DNA of 64,000 bases from the NCBI GenBank assembly GCA_026419785.1, contig JAODTK010001599.1:186001-250000 (forward strand), given 5' to 3'. How positions within the stretch are numbered: the first letter of the stretch is position 1; the number at the start of each line of letters is the position of its first letter. This document shows, one piece after another, positions 35,786 through 48,180 of this stretch. This DNA comes from Sclerodactyla briareus. Taxonomy: Eukaryota > Echinodermata > Holothuroidea > Dendrochirotida > Sclerodactylidae. Position numbers and translations under genes: made by a program. The notes under the pieces are model-generated. The model did no database searches, was not told the DNA's origin, and worked only from the letters and a program-made list of their open reading frames with translations.

Positions 35786-35885
35786 AATCCCAATCATAAA
35801 CTTGATGTGGGTTCCCCATGATAAGTACATGATCCCTATTGTTTTGGGGTCAGTTCAAAGGTCATCTATGGTCAAAGAACCCAGT
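35770..35885 (-). repeat. Single T-family repeat unit, inverted
   Basis: In reverse complement this reads 'ctttgacc', 'gatgacctttgaac', 'tgaccccaaaacaataggg', 'atcatgtacttatcatgggg', 'aacccacatcaag', which is the T-unit order. It directly follows SINE-A. Confidence 0.7.
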
Positions 35886-38665
35886 ATTCTAACAACTCAA
35901 CCAGGACGATCGGTGAGCACAGGGCCCAAAGTTAAAACTAACATGAATGTGAAAAAATATCAGACATTGTTAAAGCTAGGGCAATATTTATCATTCCATA
36001 ATTACAATTATTACAAAAATAGTTGTAAATTTTTCATTATCAGTAAAAAAAAAAGAAGGGAAAATTATTTTCTCCAGAAGAGGCTACACCACATGCGCAC
36101 AGAACAAACATGCTCACAGTTTCACTGCGTAATATAGCAAATAATCAGTATGATGACCAAAAGACAGTGCAAAAGACAAACCCAACACCCAGCCCCTAAC
36201 CAGACTACCTAAACCCCGGACACAGACAATATGAAGAGAAAGGAATTCTGTTCAACACCCTAGCATTGCAGTGCTGTGCTGGAAACTGCGATCATATTCA
36301 CACATGCCACACACACAACAACGTGACACAAAGTTAATGCCTTAATTAATTAGACAACATACAAATAGCGGCACACTAGCACATGTTTTGAATATGCCTT
36401 CACGTTAGGAAGAGTACACAAGTCCTATGCAGTCGCCTCCTGAAGCAGGCAGGGTATACCAGGGGTGTTAGGCCTATCTATCATCACCAGCCGGCTGAGG
36501 GACTAAAAATGGTGAGGTTCACGGGCCCTGGTAACATCATAGATTGATCAATAAGGTATTTGATTAACATTGATTAACATTCACACACATACACACACTC
36601 ACTAAGTAATATTGTGTCCAATTCAAGGAGCTCATGCCATGACCCAGACTATAACCTGAATCAAGTGTCAAGGATTTTTGCATTCACTTGAAAGAGCAGA
36701 CAATGGCATTGTCTATCTGTACAGATGTAATGTGCAAAAAAAAGGCGGAATAAGGCAGATTGGACATAGAAAGCAAGGAATTCTTGCCTCTACCTCAATT
36801 TGTTGCTGTTCGAAAGTTCAGCTTGTTAAGATTTTTCGCACAGATTCCCATACCATTCCATCTCAAAACATCATGAAATAGGAATTAAATATATCTCCTT
36901 TTCTTTTCTCATTCTTTCCCATACCCTCCACCAATTTCCTAATTTTATTTGGATTTCATTTTTATATGGGAAATGACCTGAAGTATCAAGGTCAGGTTGT
37001 TGTATGACTACCCCAAAAGAATAATGTTCATTTTCAACTCCGAACAATCTGCAACCAACCAAACTTGTGACCTCATGCAGAAGAGGGTGTCCTTGATTGC
37101 AGGTGACAAAAAGTTCACTTTCACATCAGCTCGAAAAAAAAAAAAAAGAGTGCTAATGGTTGCAAGGGATCTGAAACATGAATACAGTGAAACCATATTC
37201 AAAGTACAATGAGTATTGGAACATAACTTTTGTAGGCCTATTTTGGTTGTCTTACTCTAGTCTTTTAGGAAACACAAGCTCCCCCAAAAATTTGAGCCAA
37301 TTCGAGTGTGGAAAGGGAGACAATTCTGCTATAGCACGATGTGCCCTGTGACGTCATAGAGTGAAGGTGAACCTGTGTAATTACATAGTTCATCTGATGA
37401 CAGTTACAAGATAATATGGTGCATGACACATTTTATTTTGAACATGGGATAATGAATCAGCCAGGGAAAAACATCAATGATGTGCACATTATTGCAATTT
37501 TCAGTAAAAAGAAATTACAAAGTATGTCCTCATACAGGAGTTAGCAAATAAAATAAAAACGATGTCCCATTACTAGTATATGAGTGTATATAGTTGTAGA
37601 TGTGTTTGAGTTAAAAATGGTTATATATGTGAAGGAGTAACACAAATGCTGGACGAAAAAACGCGGATGACGACGTCAAGCCACCCTGTGAACCAGTTGT
37701 ACTAAACACCACCACGCAGTGGCAATGGTTCAACGTCTGTCAAGCGAACAGAAACTGGTCATGCAGCCGTTTGAAATGGCCGGACACTTGGTAGCAATTT
37801 GGGAAGGAAGTGGAATTGTAGGAAGCCTGTATGCTGTCTATAGTTTGAATACAATGAATGCTATGCACTCCAAAGTGTGCAGCAAATCTGGCTCATTCGA
37901 AGAGTATTTTGCGATGATACACAGCTATTCGAATGCTGCTGTTATTCCTAGTTTTGACATCGTTGAGTTCTAATCTCCGATCTCGGAAAAGCAAAGAAGG
38001 AGCTGTTAACCATGTAAATTTGTATGAGGAAATCTTGCAGCATAGCAGACACAAGAAGTTTTCACCTTGTCTAACTTGGGTTATAGCAAATACACTAGGA
38101 TTTCGCTTTCACAAAAAGGCAAGCATTGGGCAAATATCTACAGTTTCAGAAACAATTAAGTTGTAATATGGGACAAAGACCTGTGACTATGAAGGTTACT
38201 GGCAATAACTTACCTTTTCTTCGAAATAATGGGCTTTTAACAATTAACAAGGCTGCAATGTGACAGACACACCCGACTCCGCCCACTACAAAGTCTTTTT
38301 TTTTATTAAACATCTTTCATATGATGAGTGTTCATCTTCAAACCCGCTAACTAAATACTGACGCTGAATACGGAAAGGTTGGAGCTGATTTATACGACAC
38401 AGACAATGGTATACACTCACATTGTCCTTGGGAGAATAATGACGAACATTGGCTCAGTGTCATATGCTTTTGTCAAAAGTAAAACTATGATCATTACATC
38501 ACACAATACCACTGAAGAGCATATCTGTGATATTGGTGGAGCAGTGGGACGTCCTGGATGCTACCAGCGAATATGTTGTCATATCGTGACAATCCAGTCA
38601 GTAGACACCGGCAAAATGTGTCGCAACATTAGATGGATGTTGCATCAACACCAAAACAAAGGTCA
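35886..38665. other. Unrecognised stretch
   Basis: About 2.8 kb. TAGGCCTA occurs at 36469-36476 and 37233-37240. Small ACAC-rich runs lie near 36300 and 36583. Open frames of 77-111 codons show no domain. No gene is assigned. Confidence 0.45.
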
Positions 38666-38682
38666 CCCCCCCCCCCCCCCCC
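38666..38682. repeat. Poly(C)17 tract
   Basis: An uninterrupted run of 17 C. Confidence 0.95.
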
Positions 38683-40095
38683 ACCATTAACAAGGCTCAG
38701 AACCTTGGTGTCCTGGATCTCATCTTGCAGCAGTGGAAGAGGCCACGCCGTATTTGCTGGATGAATGCTCATTAATAGGAGTTATATGGACAATGATAAA
38801 GGACCACTCAGTCACGAATGCTCATTGAACGAGTGGTTCTGTGAATATCGTTCTCACAGATTTTTTAATTTTTTCATTCACATCTCTGTATATTCCAGTA
38901 ATATCATGTTATGTTTGTTTATTACATTCACAGCACTCTAAAATTGATTTTGATTTCATGTTGTTCTCTCATCTCTAAAGACACTGGCTGCAGTATTTTG
39001 CGGGCCGTATGATTGGGTCATCGGGGAAGGTGACCTCACATTGCCTTTTAGTCCAGAGTTTGGGGAGCCTATTTGAGCAGTATTTCCTTGCCACTTGTTC
39101 AAGTCAAGGTAATAATCCCAGAATCTTAAGTTTTAACTTTATTGTTATGATTCTAAAAGGGTATTCTTAGTATGTAGGTGCAGAAGGGAACTAGGCGTAC
39201 CTGTTTCTTCACGGGAAATACATGTATGAAAAATACTGGTGTTCACATCTTGGATATGTAACAATTGTTAATCAAACCTCTGTATTACGAACATGCGACT
39301 ATTGCAAGCCACTAGAATGTACACGGATCTCTTTATTTGTGCAAAAAATACCGTCAGCAGTGTATGGTCCAATCTTGTTCATATGCATGGTAAGTCACAA
39401 ATTTCAGTCTTCAAGACAAATAGCAGCATTGTGGACAATGAAACAGGTTCCCATATTCCTTACCAGGACAGAACTATGCTTAAGGTATTATCAGCCACTG
39501 CCACACTGCCCCCAAAGTATCAGTTACTCAACCAATAACCTCCCCTATGCCAATCTCTATACATACACCATGTGTGTTGCAAATTACTTCCACTTTTTAA
39601 GTACGATAATGAACATGTAACTGCCCCCCCCCCCCAAATTTAAAGAACCAAAACCTATTTTGAAGTGACTATGACAGTGATATGGTTGATGAATGGAGCA
39701 TTTACCCTCTAAACACATTAAAGCCAAAATAGTCATATTAGGGTTGGGGGTGGTAACCCTCCTTGTATTGATCAAGCCTGACCAACGCCACACTTATTGC
39801 TAGAAACAAAAATGCTAAGTAACTCTAAACACGGCACATGACATGACAACTAATACTGGTGTGATAACTATCTCTCTCACGGGGATATCAGATCGTATAT
39901 GGTCACTGACGGGGGCAGAGCAGAGGTGCAATGATAACGAACAACGACCACGAGGGCGTAGACATTTGTCAGTCCACCCACAAATCTACAGTCATCTACA
40001 GTCTTGTACAGTTGGGACACCTCACCGACTTTTCTATCACTGGCTTGCTGTTGTGTCCCGGGCCAGTGATGTAGCAAGTCCCCTCAGGGTGAGTC
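38683..40095. other. Unrecognised stretch
   Basis: No gene or family recognised. A C11 run is near 39624. The open frame of 132 codons at 39222-39620 is cysteine- and tyrosine-containing but shows no identifiable domain. Confidence 0.45.
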
Positions 40096-40170
40096 CGAGT
40101 CCGGGCCAGTGACCCAGTGTAGTCCGATCGAGTCCAAGTCCTAATGCATTGAGGTCCGAGTCCAGTGTAA
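40096..40170 (+). repeat. GAGTCC-rich cluster, left
   Basis: The words GAGTCCGAGTCC, AGTCC and TCCGAGTCC recur at short intervals. It has the same composition and orientation as the cluster at 42351-42530. The two may be ends or internal satellites of one roughly 2.4-kb element. Confidence 0.6.
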
Positions 40171-40739
40171 TTGACACATTCGATGTTAACATAGCTGCAC
40201 GGTAATGGGAACTTCAGGGGAACATTTCATCAGTCAGATCCGTGTTTGTATGGTTGGCCACCGGCACATCCACACCACACCAGTAGCTCCCAATACTGAC
40301 AACTGACACTTGACACCAACACTCCAAAACCAGTGTTAGTAATCTAAACACTATTCTGCATCACTTTTGACACTATAGTGTTTAGCCTTTGTTCATTCAT
40401 TAAACATGTTTAGAGTATGGGAACAGTCATTTCAAAATTTACGGTTGTGCTCCTCTCCTGTTCGAGTTACAAGTTATTAGCTTATTTCGCATTGTATTTC
40501 ACTACCAGATCACTCACACTCTTTTGTTATTGATATAATGGTCTGGTTTCTGCAGTATACCACTCCTTCTAATGACTGAACATATTGTAAGTTAGGGTAA
40601 CACTGACTGCGGTTGTTTTCTAACTTCAACACAATAGGGCCAGCCTAAACTATACTACATACCCCACAGAGGGGGGGAAAAAAAAAAAAAACGATCCTGT
40701 TCACGTGTCCCGTCAGTAAGGGTTGGGGCCGCTCTCATG
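40171..40739. other. Unrecognised stretch
   Basis: No gene recognised. A short A-rich run lies near 40678-40691. Confidence 0.5.
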
Positions 40740-41600
40740 ATCCCCCCGTAGCTCATGGAGGGGCAGTACCCAGGGTAATGGGGGTTTGGTCTCTTGTCCC
40801 AGAGATGGCTGGGTGGATGCGGCAGGGCCCTTCCAGGCACGTGCCCCATTAGTGAGTGAGTGTGCGATGATGGGGGGATGCGTGAGTGATCGCAATGTGG
40901 GTCTGCGCCTTCAAAACTGCCGTTCACACAATTTGACACAACAGGGACGCTTACACATGCTGAAGTTCTAATATTCACTACCTCCATAAATTGCACTATA
41001 CAAACACAGCTCATAACCTCTCTCCATATTATATACTAGCTCCTTTTTCTGGTACCATCCGAACTCATCTGAATGAGCCCCATGCTCTTACCTCCAAGTT
41101 ACTCAGTTAATGGTGGGTGAGTAGGGACTCACCCACCCTATTCTCTAACACTAGCCCTCACACAACATTTCCCATAAGTGGTACCGCAGGGTTCATGGGG
41201 GTTTGGTCTCTTGTCCAGGATGGCGGGTGGATGCTGCTAGGTGGCCTTCCAGGCACGTGCACTCATTATTGAGTGAGTGTTCGAATGAGTGGGGGTGAGT
41301 GATATGACAATGTGGGTCTGCGCCTGCAAAATCGTCTTCACACAATTTGACACAACAGGTTCATAAAACAGTTGTTTCTATGGGGACATCCACTAACAGT
41401 CCATAAATTGCAGTTTTCTAATCACACACAGGCTCCTACCTCTCTCAGTAATTATAATACGCTCATTTTCTGACACGATCCAAACTCGATCTGAATGAGC
41501 CCCTGGCTCTTACCTCCATGTTACTCAGTTAATAGGGTGGGTGGAGTAGGGACGCACCCCCACCCTATTCTCTACACTATCCCTCCCCCAACATTCCCCA
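40740..41600. repeat. Tandem duplication, period about 416 bp
   Basis: Copies begin around 40750 and 41165. Both carry 'ggggtttggtctcttgtcc' (40781 and 41198), 'ccttccaggcacgtgc', 'attgtgagtgagtgt'-like words, 'caatgtgggtctgcgcct', 'cacacaatttgacacaacagg', 'ccataaattgca', 'ctgaatgagcccc', 'ggctcttacctcca', 'gttactcagttaat' and 'caccctattctcta'. Divergence is moderate with frequent indels. Both the + and - strand frames over it are incidental. Confidence 0.85.
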
Positions 41601-42350
41601 ATTAATTGATATTTGCACAACTGTACCAGTCTCACTTTGAGGTGTCATGTTATAGACAAGTGTGTACCATTGTGCGAAATCTGTCTCACAGTTTAGGTGT
41701 AGCCTTTGCATCTCAGCCGGCCTGCATAGTCCCCAGGGGCAATGTACTTAATCCATCTAGGCCTAATCAGGTCAAGAGAAGAAACGCCGTTACTTAAGTC
41801 TGGGTAATAAGGGTACATTATCTGTGTATACTCCAGGTCAATGCACACCCCACCAACCTTTCGTCTAATGTCATCGCCGTGAAAAATTAAATGTCAAAAT
41901 CAGTAGGCTATCGTTTATTATCGCGCACTGGTACCACAACACTACCAATCGGACATTTCTCGCACAGAGTTTTACTGGCTGAAACAGCTTTCCTCCATCC
42001 AAATCCACCCGCCCCCTCTAAATATGCTATGTGCATTCATACCTGCCTTCACTGATTGACGATTAGTGTTGACACTGCAAACAATTTACTCGGTAATGAA
42101 ATCGTGCCAGAACTCGTGCGGCTTGCATTCATTGAATGTAAACCTTGTGGTCTATGCAATCTATATTTCGTACTCCTCTGCCGTGTGGAAGCCAAACCTT
42201 CCAGTCCATTTCAGGCGTGCCGTCTGAAGAACTACGCCTGAGAGCCTGTAAAACCCAATGACTGAATAGGCTGTTAATGGCTGCCAATAAAGAATTTCAC
42301 AATTTCCTTACAGTCTATTTCTTGGATTGGACAAAAATGAAGAATTTTTT
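41601..42350. other. Unrecognised stretch
   Basis: No gene recognised; TAGGCCTA at 41758-41765. Confidence 0.5.
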
Positions 42351-42532
42351 GAAGGACTCATCTCTGGACTCATGCTGAAAAAGCATGAGTCCTGAGTCCG
42401 GACAGAGTGAGTCCGAAGAAGTCCGAGCGGAGTCCTTGAAGGTGGTCCGAGTCCAATGAGGCCTGAGTTCACGAGTCCGGAGTCATGAGTCGTTGAGTCC
42501 GGACTTGAGTCCGAATCCAGACTTGAGTACTA
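42351..42532 (+). repeat. GAGTCC-rich cluster, right, with a perfect hairpin
   Basis: At least nine GAGTCC words are present, several in the form GAGTCCGGA. GGACTCATGC (42366-42375) and GCATGAGTCC (42383-42392) form a perfect 10-bp stem with a 7-nt loop, TGAAAAA. The cluster has the same hexamer and strand as 40096-40170. Confidence 0.75.
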
Positions 42533-44149
42533 AGCACATGTGGCCTGTGTGGACCCAGCAGTCGAGGGGAAAAAAAACGGCACCCCCTCCCATACCCCGT
42601 CCCCAAAACAATGTTTTTGTCCCGATGTGTCCGGTCAGAATTCCAACATTGAACGGGGAGGCGTGGGTGGACCAAACAGTTTGTCCAGATGTAGGTACTA
42701 TCTGTAAGAAAAAATGTATCTAACTGTTACTATTTGGTTGGCCAATATTAAAGTCACAGAATTGTATGAACCTCTCAAGTTGCAATGTTCTCACACAGAC
42801 AGCCGAGAGGAATACTGCTCTTCTTGTGAAAAGCTAATGTGCTGTGTTGCAAATAAGTAGAAGCTGAATTTTGTTTGGGATTTTTCAAAATAGCATTGCT
42901 TTCTATATCGTCATTTGGAGATTTGGTCGAAAAATTATAGCAACTCACTCTTTTTCAACGACAAGTTAAGAATCAAAAGAGCAAAAATAGACCAAATGTC
43001 TCATCTTGGACGAAAAGAACATTGTAATTTTCTTGCGCAATCTCACACTTCAAACCATATGTCGATACAAAGCCAATTTGTGCATATTTCAAGGCTGATT
43101 TTGTATGGAGATTGACTGTAATGCACCCGAGCGAAGCTGATTGGTGGGGAGCGATGGCAGAATACCGCACTGTTATGATTGGTTGAATCCATCACATGAC
43201 ATCAGATGATTCAACTGATACACTTCACGGGTGTCCTACAGTGGGCCTTCCTTCTTGACTGGCGGAATGACGCGTAGATGTTGGCAAGCAAAGTCTTTAT
43301 CGTGGGAAAAGAGCAACAACTCCTACAACCAGAGAAAAAAAACATTTTGGTATCAGTGAGTAAGACTCCAAAGCAGAAGCCTAACTTGTCTTTGCCACAA
43401 CGTTCAAGAAGCTAATCCCACTGTGAGTTATGTGTCCTTTGAAGTTGTCATTGAGGAGGCATGAGCAAGGAGCCATTGCCTACATATCTGCCCATGATTA
43501 ATGGAAGTTTGTGTCGGAAAAATGAAGAAAGAGCATTGCGATCAACATAGAAATTAGCCTTTCTCAATGGTTGATTTGAAACACTTCTGAGTTACAAATA
43601 TTCACATCATTGTTCTACAACATTGGTTCATTTTTTCTGAGGCACACTCAAAACGAAAGTTAATCAGCTAATACCCTAATAAATGGAGACAAAAAGACAT
43701 AAGGCTTAGAAATCAACAGTTCATGGTGCATAGACTTTTCGTGTAGTTGTTTACAAGTAGGTAAAAAACTTGTCTTCTGAATTAGTTTATCGTTGTGTTG
43801 TTGTAGAGTGCGACCGAATGTGTGCTGCATGAGTATTGTGATGTAAACTTTCAACAGACACTTTGAAGAGTAGTGTAGTACGGCTGGGGACCGAAGAGAT
43901 CCTAACTATACCATACCTGGACAAACTGGTTTGGTGCATCACTACACAGGACGAACATCTGTCCATTCATGATCGGGGAGGACCTTTGCCAGAGGCAGCT
44001 TGGTCTTACAGGGGCTGCAAAAAGAGGAGACGAAATTTGAATTGATTCTGCGAAACAAGTGGGTGGTACCCAGATCCAGGTCATAAATTAATTGAGGGCT
44101 TCCTCCTATCATACCACGAAAAGAGATCTCTTACCGTGAATCTGTGAGA
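42533..44149. other. Unrecognised stretch
   Basis: No gene recognised over 1.6 kb. Two inverted CCAAT boxes (CTGATTGGTGG near 43137 and ATGATTGGTTG near 43176) lie close together and could be promoter elements, but no transcript downstream can be identified. Confidence 0.4.
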
Positions 44150-44805
44150 TTGACGTTGGTAATTTAGCCTCTTCAAGCCTCTATACTGACAGAGCAGCTA
44201 GTCTTCCAGCGCTAGTCGATCAGTATAACACTGTGCTTAGCAGCTTGCTTGATACCCACGCGCCTTTGGTTACATCTAAGATCACCCTGCGACCAAACTC
44301 TCCCTGGCACAACGACAGCTTGCGAGCCATGAAACGTGAAAAACGCAGGCTTGAACGGCGTTGGTTAAAGTCTAAGCTAGTAGTTGATAAGGAATCTACA
44401 TGCAACTACTGCAGTTTTTACAACAATTCGCTCGAATCTGCTTAGCGTGATTACTTACTCAGCTAAAGCTAAGCGAACCTGCGATGACGCAAATTGTTCA
44501 GAGCTATCAAGTCAATTTTTAAGTCTGACTCTGAGAGGACATTACCTGTTATAATTTTTTTTTCCTCTTACCGAGCTTGCCAATCAATTCGCCAACTTCT
44601 TCTCTGAGGAAATAGACCTGATTCAAGGGAGCTTGCCAGCAACCCTCCTGCTAGAAACCGTCAGCCAGATCCGGTCCCTATCACGCCTAATATAATGTAC
44701 TTCAGAAGTTCAGTGAATTATCCACTGATAAAGTTCGAAGTGTCATAAAAGACGCGCAGCCGAAGAAGGACATGCTCTTGGGAGATCCTTATTCCGACCC
44801 CCCTC

Positions 44806-45550
44806 TTGGTTAGGTGCATAGACACCCTGCTGCCTGTTATCGCAAACATCGTAAACCGCTCTCTTGTTTCTGGTTCAGTTCCTGACATGCTCAAAACAGC
44901 TAATGTTGTTCCGATTTTGAAGAAAAAAACTGACAAAGACACACTCAGCAATTACCCTCCGGTAAGCTTGCTACCATTTCTCTCTAAAGTTATTGAATGC
45001 TGTGTCTCTGCACAGTTGCAGAACCACTTCAACAGGAACAACTTGTATTCACCATTTCAATCTGCCTATCGCCCTGCATACGCAATTGACCCGGCTCTCC
45101 TCACGTTCAATGATCTTCTTTGCGTCTCTGACAATCGTCAGGATTCTATTCTTATTTTTTCTTGAGATGACCGCTGCCTTTGACACAATCAATCATTGTA
45201 TTCTAGTGCATCGTCTCCAGACCAGGTACAGTATTGGTGGGTCACTCTGGGCTGGTTCAAGTCTTATTTGGCCAACAAAACGCAGCGTGTTGCCATTGGC
45301 AACTCGGTTTCACACTCGCACTGTCTACATCGCGGGTTCCACAAGGTTCTGTCTTAGGTGCTCCCTCATACACATTTTATACCAGTCCAATCAGCACACA
45401 TTATCAGCTCTCACGGCATAAATCACATGGTTTACGCCGATGATACTCAACTGAATATTTCATTTGAAGACGCCGAACGCACATCCGCCATGCAGCTTCT
45501 CGAGTGTTTTGTTTCTGACGTCATGGACTGGGCACTGCTAACATGCTAAA
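44806..45550 (+). pseudogene. Reverse transcriptase domain of the L2-like LINE (broken)
   Basis: This region encodes RNA-dependent DNA polymerase segments of a LINE. The first stretch (44806-45165) has 'SGSVPDMLKTANVVPILKKK', 'SNYPPVSLLPFLSKVIE' and 'NLYSPFQSAYRP', the classic fingers motifs. A frame change follows, then 'MTAAFDTINH' (45167 onward), carrying the first catalytic aspartate of motif A. After another frame change comes 'VPQGSVLGAP' (from 45336, motif B). After a third comes 'YADD' (45433-45444), the metal-binding motif C, followed by 'TQLNISF'. All catalytic aspartates are present, so decay is by frameshift rather than active-site loss. It is surrounded by the linker upstream and the C-terminal region downstream. 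Confidence 0.9.
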
Positions 45551-46267
45551 GGTAAATGCAGCAAAAACTAAACTGATCCATGTCTCCTCTAAGTTTTTGC
45601 AATTCTGCTCCCATTCCACCACTCCATGTTGGAGGATCTTTGGTTTACCCAGTCTCTGACGCCAGAACCTTGGCGTTCTATTTGACAGCAAGCTTGACCT
45701 CAAAACGCATGTGCGTAAAGTGTGTCAGGCTAGCTGGTTCGGTGTTCACCAGATCGAGAAGGTCAGAAAATACCTTGACCAATGCTCCTCAGAAAGACTT
45801 GCACACTTGTGAGATTCATCTCGCCTCGATTTTCCTGCAATGGCCTACTCTTTGGACTTCCTGCCTCTGAACTAAAGAAACTGCGAAACATTCAAAATGC
45901 AGCAGCCAGAATTTTCACCAGGACACCTCCACGACAACATATCACCCCGGTTATTGAGGGTGATCTGCACTGGCTCCGTCATCGCTTGTAATCTCGTTTC
46001 AACTTCTACTCTCCATGTTTGAGGAATCTTAAGGGGGGGTATCGCCCAAAGTACCTGTCAGACCTGATTGAGCCGTATTGCCCTACAGCACCCTGGTTGT
46101 CCTCTCGCCAACCTTATGCCAGCAAAAAAGAACGCATACCAATACCTATGGTAACATGGCTTCTGTCTCGGCAGGGCCATCTCTTTGGAAGAGAACTACC
46201 ATACGACCTCCAGTCGCCACCAGTGGTTGACTCCATCAAGAAGAAGCTGAAAACCTCTCTTCCGTAA
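45551..46267 (+). pseudogene. C-terminal region of the L2-like LINE ORF2 (broken)
   Basis: The pieces continue in the usual family order: a 'NLGVLFD' block near 45667 (after the LINE 'lGv.lD' motif), then 'LKKLRNIQNAAARIFTR' and 'HITPVIEGDLHWLRHRL' (near 45870-45990), then 'RPKYLSDLIEPY' (near 46043), then 'SIKKKLKTSLP' just before the stop near 46265. The frame shifts several times. This region is thought to bind the RNA template or DNA target in this class. The same tail motifs recur, more decayed, at 52650-53065 and 59430-59720. Confidence 0.85.
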
Positions 46268-46331
46268 CCGCTGACTTTTCCCTTTTTCTCAAGCGCTTCG
46301 AGGCTTTGCATAAGGCACTATATAAACACTA

Positions 46332-46332
<1 letters not shown>

Positions 46333-46386
<54 letters not shown>

Positions 46387-46397
46387 ATTATTATTAT
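46333..46397. repeat. (ATT)n microsatellite at LINE 3' end
   Basis: About 20 ATT units, nearly perfect, immediately after the LINE tail. In L2-type LINEs and their SINE partners the 3' terminus is a short tandem repeat rather than poly(A), so this is most simply part of the insertion. Confidence 0.95.
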
Positions 46398-48180
46398 CCA
46401 AGTGAATGAGGAGAGGAAGCCCATGAATGTCCCACAATATGAGGTAATCCCCCCCCCCCCATGCACGATGGACTAGAGAAAAAGAAGAGAAAGAAAGCTC
46501 CAGCTTATTGATTCTAATTGAATTTTGAACAACTGAGATTGAGAGTAGAGGGAACACATCCTGGGGAAGCAGGTTCTCAGAACACTCCTGTGCAGAGGAA
46601 AAGAACTAGCATCTATTTTCAGTAATGGTGACAAGGGAGCACGCAAACAAAAAGTGCAGAAGAAGAAAACCGAGTGGGGAGGATAACTTCAACAGAGGAG
46701 ACACAACTCCCTGAAGTTCTGAGGATCAACTGGCCCTGGTCGTATCGGTATAGGAGACAGAGAAGTATCCAGATCTACCATGGACAGGGCCTGAGAGTGG
46801 AACAGTAATTTAGTCAAATCCTTGTGGGCGAATGACTGTTCCCTCTGAATATGTTCAAGGTTCAATGAGAGATGACAGTGAGAACCGCCCAACCCCCCTT
46901 ATGACAACCCTATTTATTAGGGAGCAAGTTTGATCTCGTGAAGCAGATTGAAGTAGTTTGGTGTGAGGTGAAGTACATGAGATGAGTACACAGCGGAAAA
47001 ACACAGTTTACCCGAACAGAAATTCCCGGTACACCAGACCTGGCCAGTGACCAGGAGGAACATTCACCAGCAGGGCGCCAACAGTTTGTTGTCCTTCAGG
47101 CTATGAAAGAGATGTTAGTCCTATCTCTTGCCTCAGAATCAGATATTCTCTGCCAACATAATGCTTGATGGGAAACAGGGGTAATGAGCAGACAATACAA
47201 CCAAGCCCAGAAAAGTTTATTCTTCATCATGAACGAAAGTGGCAACAATGAGTGCCACGCGAACAAGCCACTATACCAGAGATTGCATTGTTATTTACAA
47301 GTAATAATCACATGCCCCCCCAATTATACCTGGCACACTCCTACTTCTCGAAACTACTCTCCTACTGTAAATTTATAATGAATATCTGCAGGTTTTTCAA
47401 AAAATGTTCATACTTCCCTATACCTACAGTAATAGTGTTTCGTCTCCTCGGGCAATGTTCAGGTTCCTCCTCCCAAACATTCCCATCTAACTTCAAGCTG
47501 CTTTGCCTAAAAATTTGATGTTACCGGTATGGTAATGGTGGTGCCGAGAATGACAGTTCTACTTTTCGCTAATCAAATAAGGGGTAGGCCGTGCCTGCGA
47601 GTATTTCCAATGGTGCTCCGCATGCGTGTCGAAGAGCCCTGTCCATTTGTGTAAGTCACATGTGGACCCTAATCAGTCCAACTCACTTGTAGCTTGGATG
47701 AGCTCCCTCCTGCTGGGCTACTGGTCTGAAGAATTGACAGAGGTGTCCAGAAGGCGACTGAAGCGTGGTCCAAGCAGTCCGTTGAGGACCGACGAAGTCA
47801 TGCTGTAAAGACACATGGTGAGGTGATCAGCCAACAGAAATTAATAAATTTAACACCCAAATGCTTTACAAACCATGCTCCTCTGCCTCTTTTGGTCATT
47901 TCTCATACGGCACACTGACCCCTACCTTAAACTCGGGGAACACATACTGTAATGTTACGATAGCCTACCAAATAGGGATATTAACTAGTATGGAGATTAT
48001 TAATTTTGTCAACCCCCGGTCCTTTGCAATCCCAATCAACCACAACTGCCCCCCCCACACATGCTGAGCTTGTATCTTATACCACGCTTCTTCATAGTAT
48101 CCATCCGTTTTCCCGTCCAGGATTCTCGGGTAGACACTACCAAACACACATACCAAATATACCCCTTTTTAAATATCCAG
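46398..48180. other. Unrecognised stretch with C run
   Basis: A C11 run is near 46449. No gene or repeat family is recognised over about 1.8 kb. Confidence 0.45.

Larger units (their letters stand above)
44150..46332 (+). mobile_element. L2-like non-LTR retrotransposon (LINE), 5'-truncated and frameshifted
   Basis: A run of reading-frame pieces in three phases gives a recognisable ORF2-type protein of the L2/CR1 group. The pieces are a linker region ('LDTHAPLVTSKITLRP', 'PWHNDSLRAMKREKRRLERR', near 44250-44370), the reverse transcriptase (44806-45550) and the C-terminal region ('LRNIQNAAARIFTRTPPRQH' near 45876). The N-terminal endonuclease domain is not seen, so the copy is 5'-truncated, the usual outcome of target-primed reverse transcription. 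The 3' end, 'aagcgcttcgag ... gcactatataaac', runs into (ATT)n, as in L2 elements. At least five frame changes mean it cannot make active protein as written; some breaks could be read errors. Confidence 0.9.

Noticed and set aside
42366-42392. Rho-independent terminator-like hairpin
   Set aside because: The genome is eukaryotic and the stem lies inside the GAGTCC cluster, which explains it.
43130-43200. Promoter with two inverted CCAAT boxes
   Set aside because: No initiator, TATA or downstream gene could be supported.
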